DNA of 64,000 nt from Sulfolobus sp. A20 (GTDB lineage: Archaea; Thermoproteota; Thermoprotei_A; Sulfolobales; Sulfolobaceae), in assembly GCF_001719125.1 (NCBI RefSeq), contig NZ_CP017006.1:2184384-2248383 (forward strand), in the 5' to 3' direction. The translations under genes were made by a program, and so were the position numbers. Below the pieces are notes generated by a model. That model searched no databases. It was not told where the DNA came from and saw only the letters and a program-made list of their open reading frames with translations. Positions 24,221-32,615 of this stretch are shown in pieces. Positions within the stretch are counted from its first letter, which is position 1. The number at the start of each line of letters is the position of its first letter.

Positions 24221-25558
24221 ATGGCAGAATTTGACGTAATTATTCTAGGTGGAGGAGGTGCCGGGTACACTGCAGCCTTTGAGCTGTCTAAGGCTAACAT
24301 GAAAGTATTATTACTTGAGCCTAAAGGAGTTCTAGGTGGGAATTGCCTCTATGAAGGATGTATCCCATCTAAAACACTGTGGTATGCCTCACATTTCATA
24401 GACGTGAAAAAGAGGCTACCATTTCTTAAAGTAGAAGTAGATTTTGAGAAGGTTATGGAATGGAAAGACACGGTTCAAGAGTTAAGGTTTGGACAACACG
24501 ATGATGAGTTAAAGGAGCATGAAAATGTGACCTTTATGAAAGCTGAGGGTAGGTTAATAGACACTAACAAGGTTAAAGTTGGGGATAAGGTCTACACTAG
24601 TAAATACATAGTAGTTGCAACTGGTGCAAAACCTAATGTTCCCCCGGGTTTTGAGGATGGTATTACAACACATGAATTATTAATGCCAGGGACTAAGTTC
24701 AGAAAGTTACCAGAGACTCTAGCTATTATAGGCGGGGGTTATATAGGTGTTGAGATGGCTGGGATCCTTGCTAAGTTTGGTGTGAAAGTTACCTTGTACG
24801 CCCAGAGAATACTAAAAGTAGTCTCTCAAGAAGTTCAACAAGTGTTAGAAAATAGGCTTAGAGAACTTGGTGTTGAGATAGTCAAGGAGAGGTGTAAGGG
24901 GGTTAAAGCTGACTCTGGGAAGAAGAAGGTTTTAAGCGAGAAAGGTGAGAAATACTTTGACGAAGTTTTAGTGGCAACTGGTAGAGTTCCGGAGACAAGC
25001 CCAGTGGAGGGAATAGTACCTTTAGGTAAGAAAGGAGAGATAGATGTCGATTACAGTATGGCTTCTAAGATAGATAATATTTACGCCCCGGGTGATGTGA
25101 ATGGTAGGCATATGCTATTTCACGTTGCAGTACTAGAGGGATGGATAGCAGCGCAAAACATTATAGAGGGCGGAAGACCAGTCGTTAAAATTGACTATAA
25201 CGCAGTACCTTATGCAGTATATAGTGACCCACAAGTGGCGTGGGCTGGTATGTGGAAGGAAGACGCAATAAGGGCTGGATTTCAAGTCGAGGTAAGACGT
25301 TTCGACTTGTCAAAGGACTCTAGGGCACAGATAGATGGCTTTGCAGAAGGTTGGATGGATATCGTTGTAGAGCAGGGAAGTCAGAGGATTTTAGGTGCAC
25401 AAATTGTAGGTGAAGACGCTGATTTGCTTATAGGAGAGCTGGCCTTAGTCACGGGTGAAAGATTAACTACTTATGACCTAGCTAGGCTTTCACAACCGCA
25501 TCCAACTCAGTTAGAGAGTATTTTAACCTTAGCGAGAAAAATAACGAAGAGGAAATGA
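24221..25558 (+). CDS. Dihydrolipoamide dehydrogenase-like FAD disulfide oxidoreductase (445 aa)
   Basis: FAD-binding GGGGAGYTAAFE lies near residue 10, with the redox-active pair GGNCLYEGCIPSK (Cys 42 and 47). The second Rossmann motif is LAIIGGGYIGVEMAG, the second FAD motif is NIYAPGDVNG, and the C-terminal base region is SQPHPTQLES (His-Pro...Glu). All catalytic parts are present, and the length is slightly short of the usual 460-470. It may act as E3 of a 2-oxoacid dehydrogenase complex (E1 genes are at 45.8-47.8 kb) or as a related NAD(P)H reductase. Its stop overlaps the start of a 55-aa gene (ATGA). Confidence 0.9.
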   Translation: MAEFDVIILGGGGAGYTAAFELSKANMKVLLLEPKGVLGGNCLYEGCIPSKTLWYASHFIDVKKRLPFLKVEVDFEKVMEWKDTVQELRFGQHDDELKEHENVTFMKAEGRLIDTNKVKVGDKVYTSKYIVVATGAKPNVPPGFEDGITTHELLMPGTKFRKLPETLAIIGGGYIGVEMAGILAKFGVKVTLYAQRILKVVSQEVQQVLENRLRELGVEIVKERCKGVKADSGKKKVLSEKGEKYFDEVLVATGRVPETSPVEGIVPLGKKGEIDVDYSMASKIDNIYAPGDVNGRHMLFHVAVLEGWIAAQNIIEGGRPVVKIDYNAVPYAVYSDPQVAWAGMWKEDAIRAGFQVEVRRFDLSKDSRAQIDGFAEGWMDIVVEQGSQRILGAQIVGEDADLLIGELALVTGERLTTYDLARLSQPHPTQLESILTLARKITKRK

Positions 25559-25722
25559 ATGGGGTAAGGGCGTCACTTGGAATACTTTCGATTGAGGGGT
25601 TTGTGTTCTGGTTACACTATCAGTTTTTCACAAATGGAAAACTTACCTTAAATGAGGAGGAGTTCAGAAGTCCTAAAACAATACTTGAAAAGGAGAGAAG
25701 TTTGTTAGTTAACTTTAAATAA
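25555..25722 (+). CDS. Small protein translationally coupled to dihydrolipoamide dehydrogenase (55 aa)
   Basis: The ATG at 25555 overlaps the preceding TGA as ATGA, and the frame runs uninterrupted to TAA at 25722. The protein reads MNGVRASLGILSIEGFVFWL then HYQFFTNGKLTLNEEEFRSP and a charged tail. It has a hydrophobic N-terminal third and an acidic/basic C-terminal part. I do not recognise the family. The tight coupling argues that it is translated; it could be a small accessory of the reductase. Confidence 0.5.
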   Translation: MNGVRASLGILSIEGFVFWLHYQFFTNGKLTLNEEEFRSPKTILEKERSLLVNFK

Positions 25723-25743
25723 AGTTAAAATAGATATATCTTA

Positions 25744-27228
25744 ATGCCTGATGAAGAGTACGACCTAAATTACGCTTACAGAGCGTTGCTCATCTTAGCT
25801 CCAATAGCTATTGCAGTAATGTACACGGAGGCTATGTTAATACCCTCTTTGCCAACGATTGCAAATGATTTTAACGTAAACTCCGCTACCGTAAGTTGGG
25901 TTTTAACAGCTTACTTAATAAGTGGTGTAGTCGCAAACCCGATTGTGGGTAAATTGGGTGACATTTATGGTAAAAAGAGGATTCTAGTTTACGTTATGAT
26001 GATATACACTATTGCCGTAACACTTAATGGCTTTGCCCCTAACTTCACTCTGTTCATAATTTTTAGAACTATTCAAGGCATAGGTTTGGGGATGTTTCCA
26101 TTAGCCTTTAGCCTAATAAGGGAGGAATTTCCACCTCACTTAGTACCTAGAGCTCAAGGATTAGTTAGTGCTATGTTTGGGATAGGGTCAGCGATTAGTT
26201 TGCCTATAGCTGCGACAGTTGCACAAGATATAGGTTGGCAGTATAATTATCACTTCGTTATACCCTTTGTTATATTGTTGACTTACTTAACCTCTAAGTA
26301 CATTAAGGAGAGTAGGTACGTTAATCCTAATACTAAGATTGATTACATAGGGGCTGGTATATTGGGATCGTCTTTAGCCTTAATGACTACAGCCTTTTCA
26401 GAGGCCCCAACTTGGGGATGGCTGTCAACGTCTTTTCTAATAACTATGTTATTAGGTGTTGTGCTATTCACTACCTTCATATTTTATGAATTAAGAATAC
26501 CATATCCTTTAATATCAATAAAGCTTCTGAAAGAGAAAAACGTGTTAGCGTCTAATATTGCTGCTTTTGTAGCAGGTTTCGGAATATTCATGGCATATCA
26601 AGCTATAACTTATTTGCTTGAATTGCCAAATCCTGTTGGCTTTAATTTAGATATTTTGAGTACAGGAATTACTATGTTGCCAGTTTCATTAAGTCAAATG
26701 GTTGGGGCTCTGTTTGCTTCAAGGCTTATATTGAGGTCAGGTACTAAATTCGTCATAGTGATCTCCTCAGTAATTCTATCATTCTTTTACTTTATACTCT
26801 CGCTTATTGCAATTTCTGGTTCTTCAGCTGGTTTAATTAACGTAGTATTATTCTCAGCTCTGGCTACGTTAGGTGCGTCAATGTTAAATGTTGTATTAAT
26901 AAACATACTTACCTTTTCCGTCGAGAGAAGAGTTTTAGGTATAGCTACTGGTATGAACACTGTTTTTAGACTAATAGGAGGAGCCTTTGGTCCCTCTATA
27001 GCCGGTTCCTTAATATCTACTTACTATACCTATTTAGTTTATCCAATGTCCTTTGGTGGGAATAGTTTTTACTTACCAATTCAATTACCCTCTGATTACG
27101 CTTTTCAATTAACTTTCACGATTTCAGCACTAGCAGGATTAATGATGGCTATCATAGGTAGTATGACTAGGGATATTAGAATAGGGAAGATGAGAGTGGG
27201 TATATCTTCAAACATGGGGGAGAAGTAA
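25744..27228 (+). CDS. MFS multidrug-type exporter, 14-helix DHA2-like (494 aa)
   Basis: About fourteen hydrophobic helices are visible. MFS motif A is GKLGDIYGKKR in the loop after helix 2. A drug:H+ antiporter motif C-like stretch is GIGSAISLPIAATVAQDIGW in helix 5. Early signature: LPSLPTIANDFNVNSATVSW-type (here IPSLPTIANDFNVNSATVSW). The length and helix count point to the DHA2 group. Substrates are unknown. It starts 21 nt after the 55-aa ORF and could be in the same operon, though AT-rich sequence before it could also hold a promoter. Confidence 0.87.
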   Translation: MPDEEYDLNYAYRALLILAPIAIAVMYTEAMLIPSLPTIANDFNVNSATVSWVLTAYLISGVVANPIVGKLGDIYGKKRILVYVMMIYTIAVTLNGFAPNFTLFIIFRTIQGIGLGMFPLAFSLIREEFPPHLVPRAQGLVSAMFGIGSAISLPIAATVAQDIGWQYNYHFVIPFVILLTYLTSKYIKESRYVNPNTKIDYIGAGILGSSLALMTTAFSEAPTWGWLSTSFLITMLLGVVLFTTFIFYELRIPYPLISIKLLKEKNVLASNIAAFVAGFGIFMAYQAITYLLELPNPVGFNLDILSTGITMLPVSLSQMVGALFASRLILRSGTKFVIVISSVILSFFYFILSLIAISGSSAGLINVVLFSALATLGASMLNVVLINILTFSVERRVLGIATGMNTVFRLIGGAFGPSIAGSLISTYYTYLVYPMSFGGNSFYLPIQLPSDYAFQLTFTISALAGLMMAIIGSMTRDIRIGKMRVGISSNMGEK

Positions 27229-27280
27229 CATATTAATAGAAAAATCCCTAAAGTATTAACATGGTTATAAGGAAAATCTT

Positions 27281-27303
27281 ATCCTTTAAGGAGGAGGTCA
27301 GAT
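27281..27303 (+). repeat. Right-end motif, 3' part only
   Basis: tatcctttaaggaggaggtc ends in the canonical aggaggtcag. Confidence 0.45.
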
Positions 27304-27449
27304 CCAGAAAAGTATATCCTTGATTTATCAGCATTCATGTATAACCTATTTTTATATTTATAACTTTTTATATTAAAAAATACAATTATGCTAACAAGTA
27401 TGAGATTTATAACTCAAGAAAAGTATCTGGTAAGGAGGAGTCATAAATT

Positions 27450-27584
27450 CTGACTTCCTCTCTGCTTTAAAGTTCCCTTAGCGGTTCATTGTTTTCCCCC
27501 TCATTTTAGAGGCAGTCAAGAGGCGCAGAGAACCCCTCTTAACAATATCGACTTTTCCACCCCAGCCTTGTAAGGCTTTCATCA
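27450..27584 (-). repeat. Long right-end element (about 135 nt), minus orientation
   Basis: On the minus strand it runs from gatgaaagccttacaaggct, through ccgctaagggaactttaaag, to cagagaggaagtcag. It is the fullest non-coding copy. It joins the gatgaa box seen beside broken tnpB genes (9155, 21691) with the ggtcag-type end. Confidence 0.55.
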
Positions 27585-27692
27585 TTTTGTAATAAATCTA
27601 AAGATATGGAATTATTATATTGGTATGTTAAAATTAAAAATTTGTAAAAATTAGAAGTTAACTTAATAAAGCATCTCTATCTATATAAATCT

Positions 27693-28382
27693 ATGAGATT
27701 TTTATTAGTTAGTGATATACATAAGTCCTACGAGTTCTACAGAGGATACGATGAGTCTGTAGCAGTCGAATGGTTATTAGAAATAATAGATGAAACAAAG
27801 CCTCAAGTCCTCATTTCTGCAGGAGATTGGGACGAAGGGATGACTTCCGAGGATTTCGGGAGAATATTATCAAAAGTAAAGCTCCTAACAGTCTATGGTA
27901 ATCATGAAAACTTTCCAATAATACAGAGATACGCTATACCGAATGGTAAAGTATTCGAATTTGGGGGTTTAAAAATAGCAGGAATTAACGGACTTGTAGG
28001 GGATAATAATATTAAAGGAATACCTATAACTACACCAACTCAATTTATGAACGCTATTTATAGGATAAAGAAATATGTGCCTAAACTGGATATTCTTGTG
28101 ACACATCAGCCTCCTTATATTCCAGAGATATACCCTAAGATGAGACCTGATAATTACAATGAGTTAGTGTTTGAAGCAGTTGAGGATTTAAAGCCTAGAT
28201 TGTTCTTCAATGGACACATGACTGCCGGCTGTTACTCCTCTTATAAATTTCCTTCCGGAACTAAATATCTCAGAGTTGATAGTTCTCAAATTTATAAGTG
28301 CTATGGATTATTAGAGTCTGAAGTGAATGAAGTAAGAGTATATAATGAGGATAATGAGGAAGTATTTTCTTTAACTTTTTGA
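27693..28382 (+). CDS. Calcineurin-like metallophosphoesterase (229 aa)
   Basis: All metal-ligand motifs are readable in order: D-x-H (LLVSDIHKS), GD (ISAGDWDEG), GNHE (TVYGNHENF), H (LVTHQPPY) and GH (FNGHMTAG). These ligate a dinuclear metal centre for phosphomonoester or phosphodiester hydrolysis. The protein is cytosolic, without signal or membrane segment. The substrate is unknown; archaeal relatives include phosphodiesterases and nucleases. The ATG at 27693 follows an AT-rich TATA-like element and the gene appears to stand alone. Confidence 0.9.
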   Translation: MRFLLVSDIHKSYEFYRGYDESVAVEWLLEIIDETKPQVLISAGDWDEGMTSEDFGRILSKVKLLTVYGNHENFPIIQRYAIPNGKVFEFGGLKIAGINGLVGDNNIKGIPITTPTQFMNAIYRIKKYVPKLDILVTHQPPYIPEIYPKMRPDNYNELVFEAVEDLKPRLFFNGHMTAGCYSSYKFPSGTKYLRVDSSQIYKCYGLLESEVNEVRVYNEDNEEVFSLTF

Positions 28383-28514
28383 CCTTAAATTATATATAAA
28401 GTGTGTGAAAATTCACAATATATATGGCGATTTTATGTGAAAAGTTTACAAATTGATAAAACTTATAGGGATGAGTTCCTTTACTTCGGAGATTAACTTT
28501 TTAAATAATTTGAA

Positions 28515-28556
28515 TAAAAGAACGGTAGCCTTCTTAGGTGGAGAGGAGGTAAGTGG
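28515..28556 (+). repeat. Dispersed right-end motif
   Basis: aaaagaacggtagccttctt then aggtggagaggaggtaagtg matches the consensus with a decayed hairpin. It lies in the leader of the permease gene. Confidence 0.5.
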
Positions 28557-28607
28557 TATGGAAAGTTTTTAATAGTTCAAGTATAATTATCAACTAGGTT
28601 GATTTAA

Positions 28608-29792
28608 TTGAACTTGATTGATACTTTATGGTTAGCGTATAAGGGTTTGATGTCCAGAAAGGCTTTAGCTTTCATTTCAATTCTTGCAATATTTATAGGC
28701 ATCACCTCAGTTTCTTACATACAAGCCTTCTCTACTGGCTTTGAGAACTCGATACTATCCATATTTTTCTCACTAAATCCTGAGAACATTTTTGTAACTC
28801 CAAATACTTTACCCTACGTTTCGCCTACAGATGTAGCCTTAATGCAGACTTTACCCGGTGTAAGAGGCGTTTATCCAGTGATAATTTTTCCGGGAATTGT
28901 TGATATTGCAGGGAAGGTAACAGATGTGACAATTATTGGAGTGAATAATATCTCAGCATTAATAGGGAATGTAGGATTAGAAAACGGTACTTTTTACCCT
29001 GCCTATGCTGTTGGACCTTATGCCGTAATTGGGAATGGAATAGCTAATCCTGTAAGCAATATCTATCTTCAACCTGGTCAAACGTTAGTAGTGAAATTAC
29101 CTAATGGGAACAGTGTTCCTTTAACGGTTTATGGTATAATGAAGCCTGCTGAAACTGTAATAGGTAGTACGGCAAACGCGATATTTATACCGTTGAGCGA
29201 GGCTAAAGCCTTGTTTAATACGCCGGGTTATTCTTTAGTGGTCATACAGTCTGATGGCTTAAACGGTATTAATAGTATAGTGAACTACTTAAAGGACATC
29301 TATGGTAATGGATATACTATACAAACAGTTGAACAAATAATATCTGAGATAAGAGTTGCTTTAGTAGGTTTTTCGTTCTTCCTAATAATAATAACATCTG
29401 TTTCACTTCTAGTTGGTTCTGTTGGAATCTTAGGGATTACTTTAGCAAGAGTGTACCAGAGGATAAGGGAAATAGGTATAATGAAGACTTTAGGTTTAAC
29501 TACTAGGGATATATTGCTTATAATACTATTTGAAGCTATTATTGTTGGGCTCATAGGGGGAGTGGCAGGGGTAATCGTAACGTTTTTAGTAGTAACTGGG
29601 GTGAACTTAAACGGGATTTCAATAAATTTAGGACCAGCATCTAGTTCAGGTCTTACTGTATTCTTATCACTCTCAGCTCAAGACGTTTTGATATCTTTAG
29701 GTATAGCGATTTTAGCCAGTGTTATAGCAGGGATTTATCCAGCGTTAAAAGCGTCAAGACTAACAGTTATCGAGGCTATCAGAAGGGATTAA
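28608..29792 (+). CDS. FtsX/MacB-like ABC transporter permease (394 aa)
   Basis: The N-terminal helix (ALAFISILAIFIGITSVSYI) precedes a large extracytoplasmic MacB-type domain (residues about 45-240, with GVRGVYPVIIFPGIVDI). Three C-terminal helices carry the FtsX signature (VYQRIREIGIMKTLGLTTRD) and an end LKASRLTVIEAIRRD. It is normally partnered by an ATPase (LolD/MacB type); none is adjacent, so the ATPase gene must lie elsewhere or be lost. The start is TTG at 28608; the upstream sequence aggttgatt may serve as a ribosome site. Confidence 0.86.
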   Translation: MNLIDTLWLAYKGLMSRKALAFISILAIFIGITSVSYIQAFSTGFENSILSIFFSLNPENIFVTPNTLPYVSPTDVALMQTLPGVRGVYPVIIFPGIVDIAGKVTDVTIIGVNNISALIGNVGLENGTFYPAYAVGPYAVIGNGIANPVSNIYLQPGQTLVVKLPNGNSVPLTVYGIMKPAETVIGSTANAIFIPLSEAKALFNTPGYSLVVIQSDGLNGINSIVNYLKDIYGNGYTIQTVEQIISEIRVALVGFSFFLIIITSVSLLVGSVGILGITLARVYQRIREIGIMKTLGLTTRDILLIILFEAIIVGLIGGVAGVIVTFLVVTGVNLNGISINLGPASSSGLTVFLSLSAQDVLISLGIAILASVIAGIYPALKASRLTVIEAIRRD

Positions 29793-30042
29793 CAAACTTA
29801 TCCCCTTGGAAGTTTCCCTTCGTAAGCAAGAGCAATAAATTTTGTACTTTTTGGTAATATCTATTTATCTTGAATGAAATGGTTTACTGAAATATTTTTC
29901 TATTGATTTTTCCCTAGAAAAATTACGTTTCTTTCCTATCGGAGTAAAATCTTAACCTTAAGGGTAGAAGGATTTAAATTATGCGATATAAATTTCATAC
30001 TTTTTAACTTATTTTTAAAAAGTCATGATCCTCTAACAAAAT

Positions 30043-30435
30043 ATGTTTTACGAAATAGCCTTCATGATTCACATGTTAGGCTTAATAGGCTGGGGTGGAT
30101 TAACTACCGGTGCTTATTACTTGTTTACTTTTTATAAGCTTACTGATGTTAAGATTTTAACAGCTTATAGGAGGTTAGTCTACTTAGAAATTATCTCACT
30201 TATAGCAATGGCTTTATCTGGACTTTACATGTGGTCTAGGTTAAACTATCCTTCATGGGTTTATCCAGCACTTGTCATCTCTCCTATTTTAGCTTATGGT
30301 GAATACTTGCATTGGAGATTAACTTACGTGAATGACATTAACACATTTATGTCAAAGATGAAGTACTTATCGTTATTTTATACTGTTCTCGCAATATTTC
30401 TCATTTACGATATGGTATTCAAACCTAGTTTTTGA
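30043..30435 (+). CDS. Four-helix integral membrane protein (130 aa)
   Basis: Four hydrophobic helices with histidines near the first (FMIHMLGLIGWGGLTTGAYY) and a later YGEYLHWRL resemble DUF2269/CopD-like membrane proteins in layout. Family assignment is tentative. TATA-like cttatttttaaaa lies about 25-30 nt before the ATG, giving a leaderless gene. Monocistronic. Confidence 0.62.
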   Translation: MFYEIAFMIHMLGLIGWGGLTTGAYYLFTFYKLTDVKILTAYRRLVYLEIISLIAMALSGLYMWSRLNYPSWVYPALVISPILAYGEYLHWRLTYVNDINTFMSKMKYLSLFYTVLAIFLIYDMVFKPSF

Positions 30436-30639
30436 AAGCCTTTTTTTAGAAGTTAAATAAGAGCCAAAAAAGTTGAGTATAATATTTGTCCCTCTCCTCT
30501 ATATATATTCTTGAAACGCAGGAAGGGTAAAGTGAAGGAAACAAGGGTCTGGACGAATCAAGTAAGGTTGGGGCTTTAAAGCCCATTAGCTATGAAACGA
30601 TGAAGGCGGTAGTTACTTTATTGTCGGGGAATTTTTAGT
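30436..30639. other. Intergenic with gatgaaggcggta box
   Basis: ctttaaagcccattagctat followed by gaaacgatgaaggcggtag (30576-30612) matches the block at about 18757-18792. It is interpreted as a degraded TnpB-element 3' region. Confidence 0.45.
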
Positions 30640-31077
30640 TTATTTGCTTTTGTCTGCTATGATTTCTTAGGTAATGTGATTATTGATAGACTAGGGCATA
30701 AAGAGGTTTTCACTAAGTAAGATCAGATACCAGTTAGGACTCCTTTAACTCACACTTTGCCTAGGAGTGTTCTTTGGGTGTTTTATCCATTATTCCGATA
30801 ATTGTTCTTCTATTCCTCTCTGATCGTCTTTCTCTAAAATTATACTTAATAATAAATGGAATAATAGTAGGTCCTTCTCACATGCTCTTGGACTTGTTTA
30901 CGGAAAGGGGGATATATGTGAAAAAGAATGGGAAGTGGAAGAGGTTTGCCTTATCCCATTATAAATTATGATAATCCTTTCGTAAATGGTTTTGTAATGT
31001 TCTTAGGAGTTCTTATGCTTATCGTATCAGTAATTTATTATAGTTATAATATTAAAGATAATAAAGCGAGAAACGAA
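30640..31077 (+). pseudogene. DUF1286-family membrane protein, frameshifted
   Basis: Pieces in different frames align with the DUF1286 pattern as I know it: GNVIIDRLGHKEVFTK, stop, TPLTHTLPRSVLW, then SIIPIIVLLFLSDRL, GIIVGPSHMLLDLFTERGIY, VKKNGKWKRFALSHY, and after another frameshift YDNPFVNGFVMFLGVLMLIV. The family is a Sulfolobales membrane protein of unknown role with conserved His and Asp residues. At least one stop and two frameshifts make it a pseudogene. Only 65 codons (30774-30971) are open in one frame. Confidence 0.6.
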
Positions 31078-31348
31078 AAGTCTTTGAACCAGTTTTCGCA
31101 GAAGTAGGGACGGGGCAAGTGATGAGATTCCCAACAGGCGAACGGTGGGCGTGAGTGCTAGAGCCGAGACCTGTTCTAATGTTCCACTCCTTCTTTAAGG
31201 TAAAAAGGTTCTTCTTGTTTTGGATTAACTTAAGCTTCTTAAAAGCATAAGCTCTTTTTCCAATCCTTTTTGGGTAGATCATATGAATTCATTCCTTTAT
31301 ACTCTTGACCTTTCAATCCCTTTAGAATATTCCAAAATGGGGGATATA
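31078..31348. other. Relic-like sequence without intact gene
   Basis: A block including gatgagattcccaacaggcg then aacggtgggcg reads as GQVMRFPTGERWA. I suspect this is the tail of a transposase but cannot prove it. No intact gene is seen. Confidence 0.3.
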
Positions 31349-31415
31349 GGCGGGGAAAAATGATTGAGAAACGAACCACTGACTTCTGATGAGACCCTTG
31401 ACCGCTGACCCCGCC
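31349..31415 (+). ncRNA. Candidate C/D box sRNA
   Basis: The order is a 7-nt stem half ggcgggg (31349-31355), box C-like atgattga (31360-31367), about 11 nt, box D' CTGA (31379-31382) and 3 nt. Then come box C' CTGATGA (31386-31392), a 12-nt guide-sized spacer, box D CTGA (31405-31408) and the stem half ccccgcc (31409-31415). This is the layout of archaeal 2'-O-methylation guides. Box C is imperfect. The 3' part also resembles the dispersed IS end, so coincidence is possible. Confidence 0.33.
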
Positions 31416-31565
31416 CTAATACTAATTTCTTCTTTTAGAGTGAAAAAGTTTTCCAGTTTTCTGAAAACTCCCCTATCTTAGGTCAAATAATAGTAGACTC
31501 ATTAATATTACAAAATTAATACTAAACGATGGATTTTTAAATTCTAATATCAAAATCTAATTATA

Positions 31566-32003
31566 ATGTGCAAGAATTGGAAAATCAGTTACGCTATAAG
31601 AGGTGTAGAGAATGATAAAGAGCTGAGGGAGTTCTTATTAGAAAATTTTCCTAGCCCTAAGGTGCTTAATTTGATTAAAGGAAAGATCGATTTGATAACT
31701 TCTAACCCTTTTAAGTACGCTAGAGAGAAATTAGGTAGAGATAAGTATAACAATCCGATGTTTTCGATAGAAGTTACGGGCAATATAAGGATACTCTATA
31801 GTGTTGATGCAAAAACTGTGTTATTTACGTTTGGAGGATTGGGTTCCATAAGAAGGTTTACTCTTAGCCTTTTCCCTTTCTTCAGCCACTTTGATAAGCT
31901 CGTCCCAGAACTTATCATGCTCTTCCTTGCTCTCAAAGACTACAAGTGTTACATCCTCTTTCTTCACAATATTCATATGTATAAGGTTGTTGAAAGAGGA
32001 TAA
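31566..32003 (+). CDS. RelE-like toxin-type ORF, probably with an abnormal C-terminus (145 aa)
   Basis: The first 90 residues look like RelE/ParE mRNA-interferase folds: the helix pair KELREFLLENF...VLNLIKGKIDLI, then NPFKYAREKLG and the strand GNIRILYSVDAKTVLFTF. The last 55 residues are hydrophobic and coincide with an antisense reading frame that looks more protein-like (31821-31976). A normal RelE would end near residue 90-95, so the 3' end may be disrupted. No antitoxin lies upstream on the same strand. The ATG at 31566 has an AT-rich promoter. Confidence 0.5.
   Translation: MCKNWKISYAIRGVENDKELREFLLENFPSPKVLNLIKGKIDLITSNPFKYAREKLGRDKYNNPMFSIEVTGNIRILYSVDAKTVLFTFGGLGSIRRFTLSLFPFFSHFDKLVPELIMLFLALKDYKCYILFLHNIHMYKVVERG
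31821..31976 (-). CDS. Short antisense ORF, antitoxin-like (51 aa)
   Basis: It encodes MNIVKKEDVTLVVFESKEEH then DKFWDELIKVAEEREKAKSK, a strand plus a charged helix, as in small antitoxins. A TATA-like attttatcc lies about 25 nt upstream on the minus strand. It overlaps the end of the RelE-like ORF by about 155 nt, which is unusual. Only one of the two is likely full-length and functional. Confidence 0.35.
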   Translation of the reverse strand: MNIVKKEDVTLVVFESKEEHDKFWDELIKVAEEREKAKSKPSYGTQSSKRK

Positions 32004-32024
32004 AATGGTTTTGGGAACTAGACG

Positions 32025-32255
32025 GTGTGTGGATAACAATTTCATTTACCCCATTATTCCAACTTATGTCAATAGATTTCGAGTAAATTGTATTGAAGAA
32101 TATTTTTAGCCATCTCGTCATTGTGTTTCTCGTTGAGTTAGTGAGTGTTAGGAAATCAAACCTATTCATCTTCTCGCCACAATAAATAACCCTAAAAATA
32201 CTTTTCCACAATAGACAAAATTCAATTTATATCAACCAAATTGTTGTTCACACAC
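32025..32255 (+). mobile_element. MITE copy 2 (231 bp)
   Basis: The left end gtgtgtggataacaattt and the right end caaattgttgttcacacac form inverted repeats. Its interior is about 85% identical by eye to copy 3 (blocks aatagatttcgagtaaatt, gaagaatatttttagccatc, gtgttaggaaatcaaaccta). It is non-coding. It lies between the antitoxin-like ORF and the 79-aa gene. Confidence 0.85.
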
Positions 32256-32369
32256 GAGTTGTATAAACTTAATTCTCTGACTGAAAACGCTTACCACGGC
32301 GCTTTTTAATTTAACAAATAATTCCGTAGAACCAAAAATAAATATGAGGGATTAGTCTAATTTATCTAT

Positions 32370-32609
32370 ATGGTTAAACTTGTAGTAAAGTACAAGATAC
32401 AAGGAAAGACTTACTCGCTGAGGCTTGAAGGAGAAGACTTGGACAAAGTATTGCAGGAGCTATGTGAAAAATTCGACATTAAGGAGTATTCGGTATCTGA
32501 ACTAGTTAGTATATCACCATTAGGTAAAATTATAGGTACCGTTACTTCAAACTTACTCTCACACTCTGCTGACTACAAGATCTCCGACGATAAAACAACC
32601 CTAGGTTGA
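32370..32609 (+). CDS. Small conserved-looking hypothetical protein (79 aa)
   Basis: No family is recognised. It has a beta-hairpin-like start (KLVVKYKIQGKTYSLRLEGE), a helix (LDKVLQELCEKFDIKEY) and a polar end. No membrane segment or metal motif is seen. It sits 6 nt before the MFS gene (32616), so they form an operon, and it may regulate or assist that transporter. The promoter aaaataaatatg lies about 30 nt before the ATG. Confidence 0.6.
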   Translation: MVKLVVKYKIQGKTYSLRLEGEDLDKVLQELCEKFDIKEYSVSELVSISPLGKIIGTVTSNLLSHSADYKISDDKTTLG

Positions 32610-32615
32610 ACAAGG

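Larger units (their letters stand above)
27229..27692. other. Gene-free stretch holding two right-end relics
   Basis: It contains the relics at 27281-27303 and 27450-27584 and an AT-rich promoter region. A TATA-like acttaataaag at 27661-27671 precedes the phosphoesterase ATG by about 25 nt. No other gene is seen. Confidence 0.45.

Noticed and set aside
31052-31282. 76-aa minus-strand ORF
   Set aside because: It overlaps a DUF1286 pseudogene tail and probable transposase debris, with no start signals of its own.
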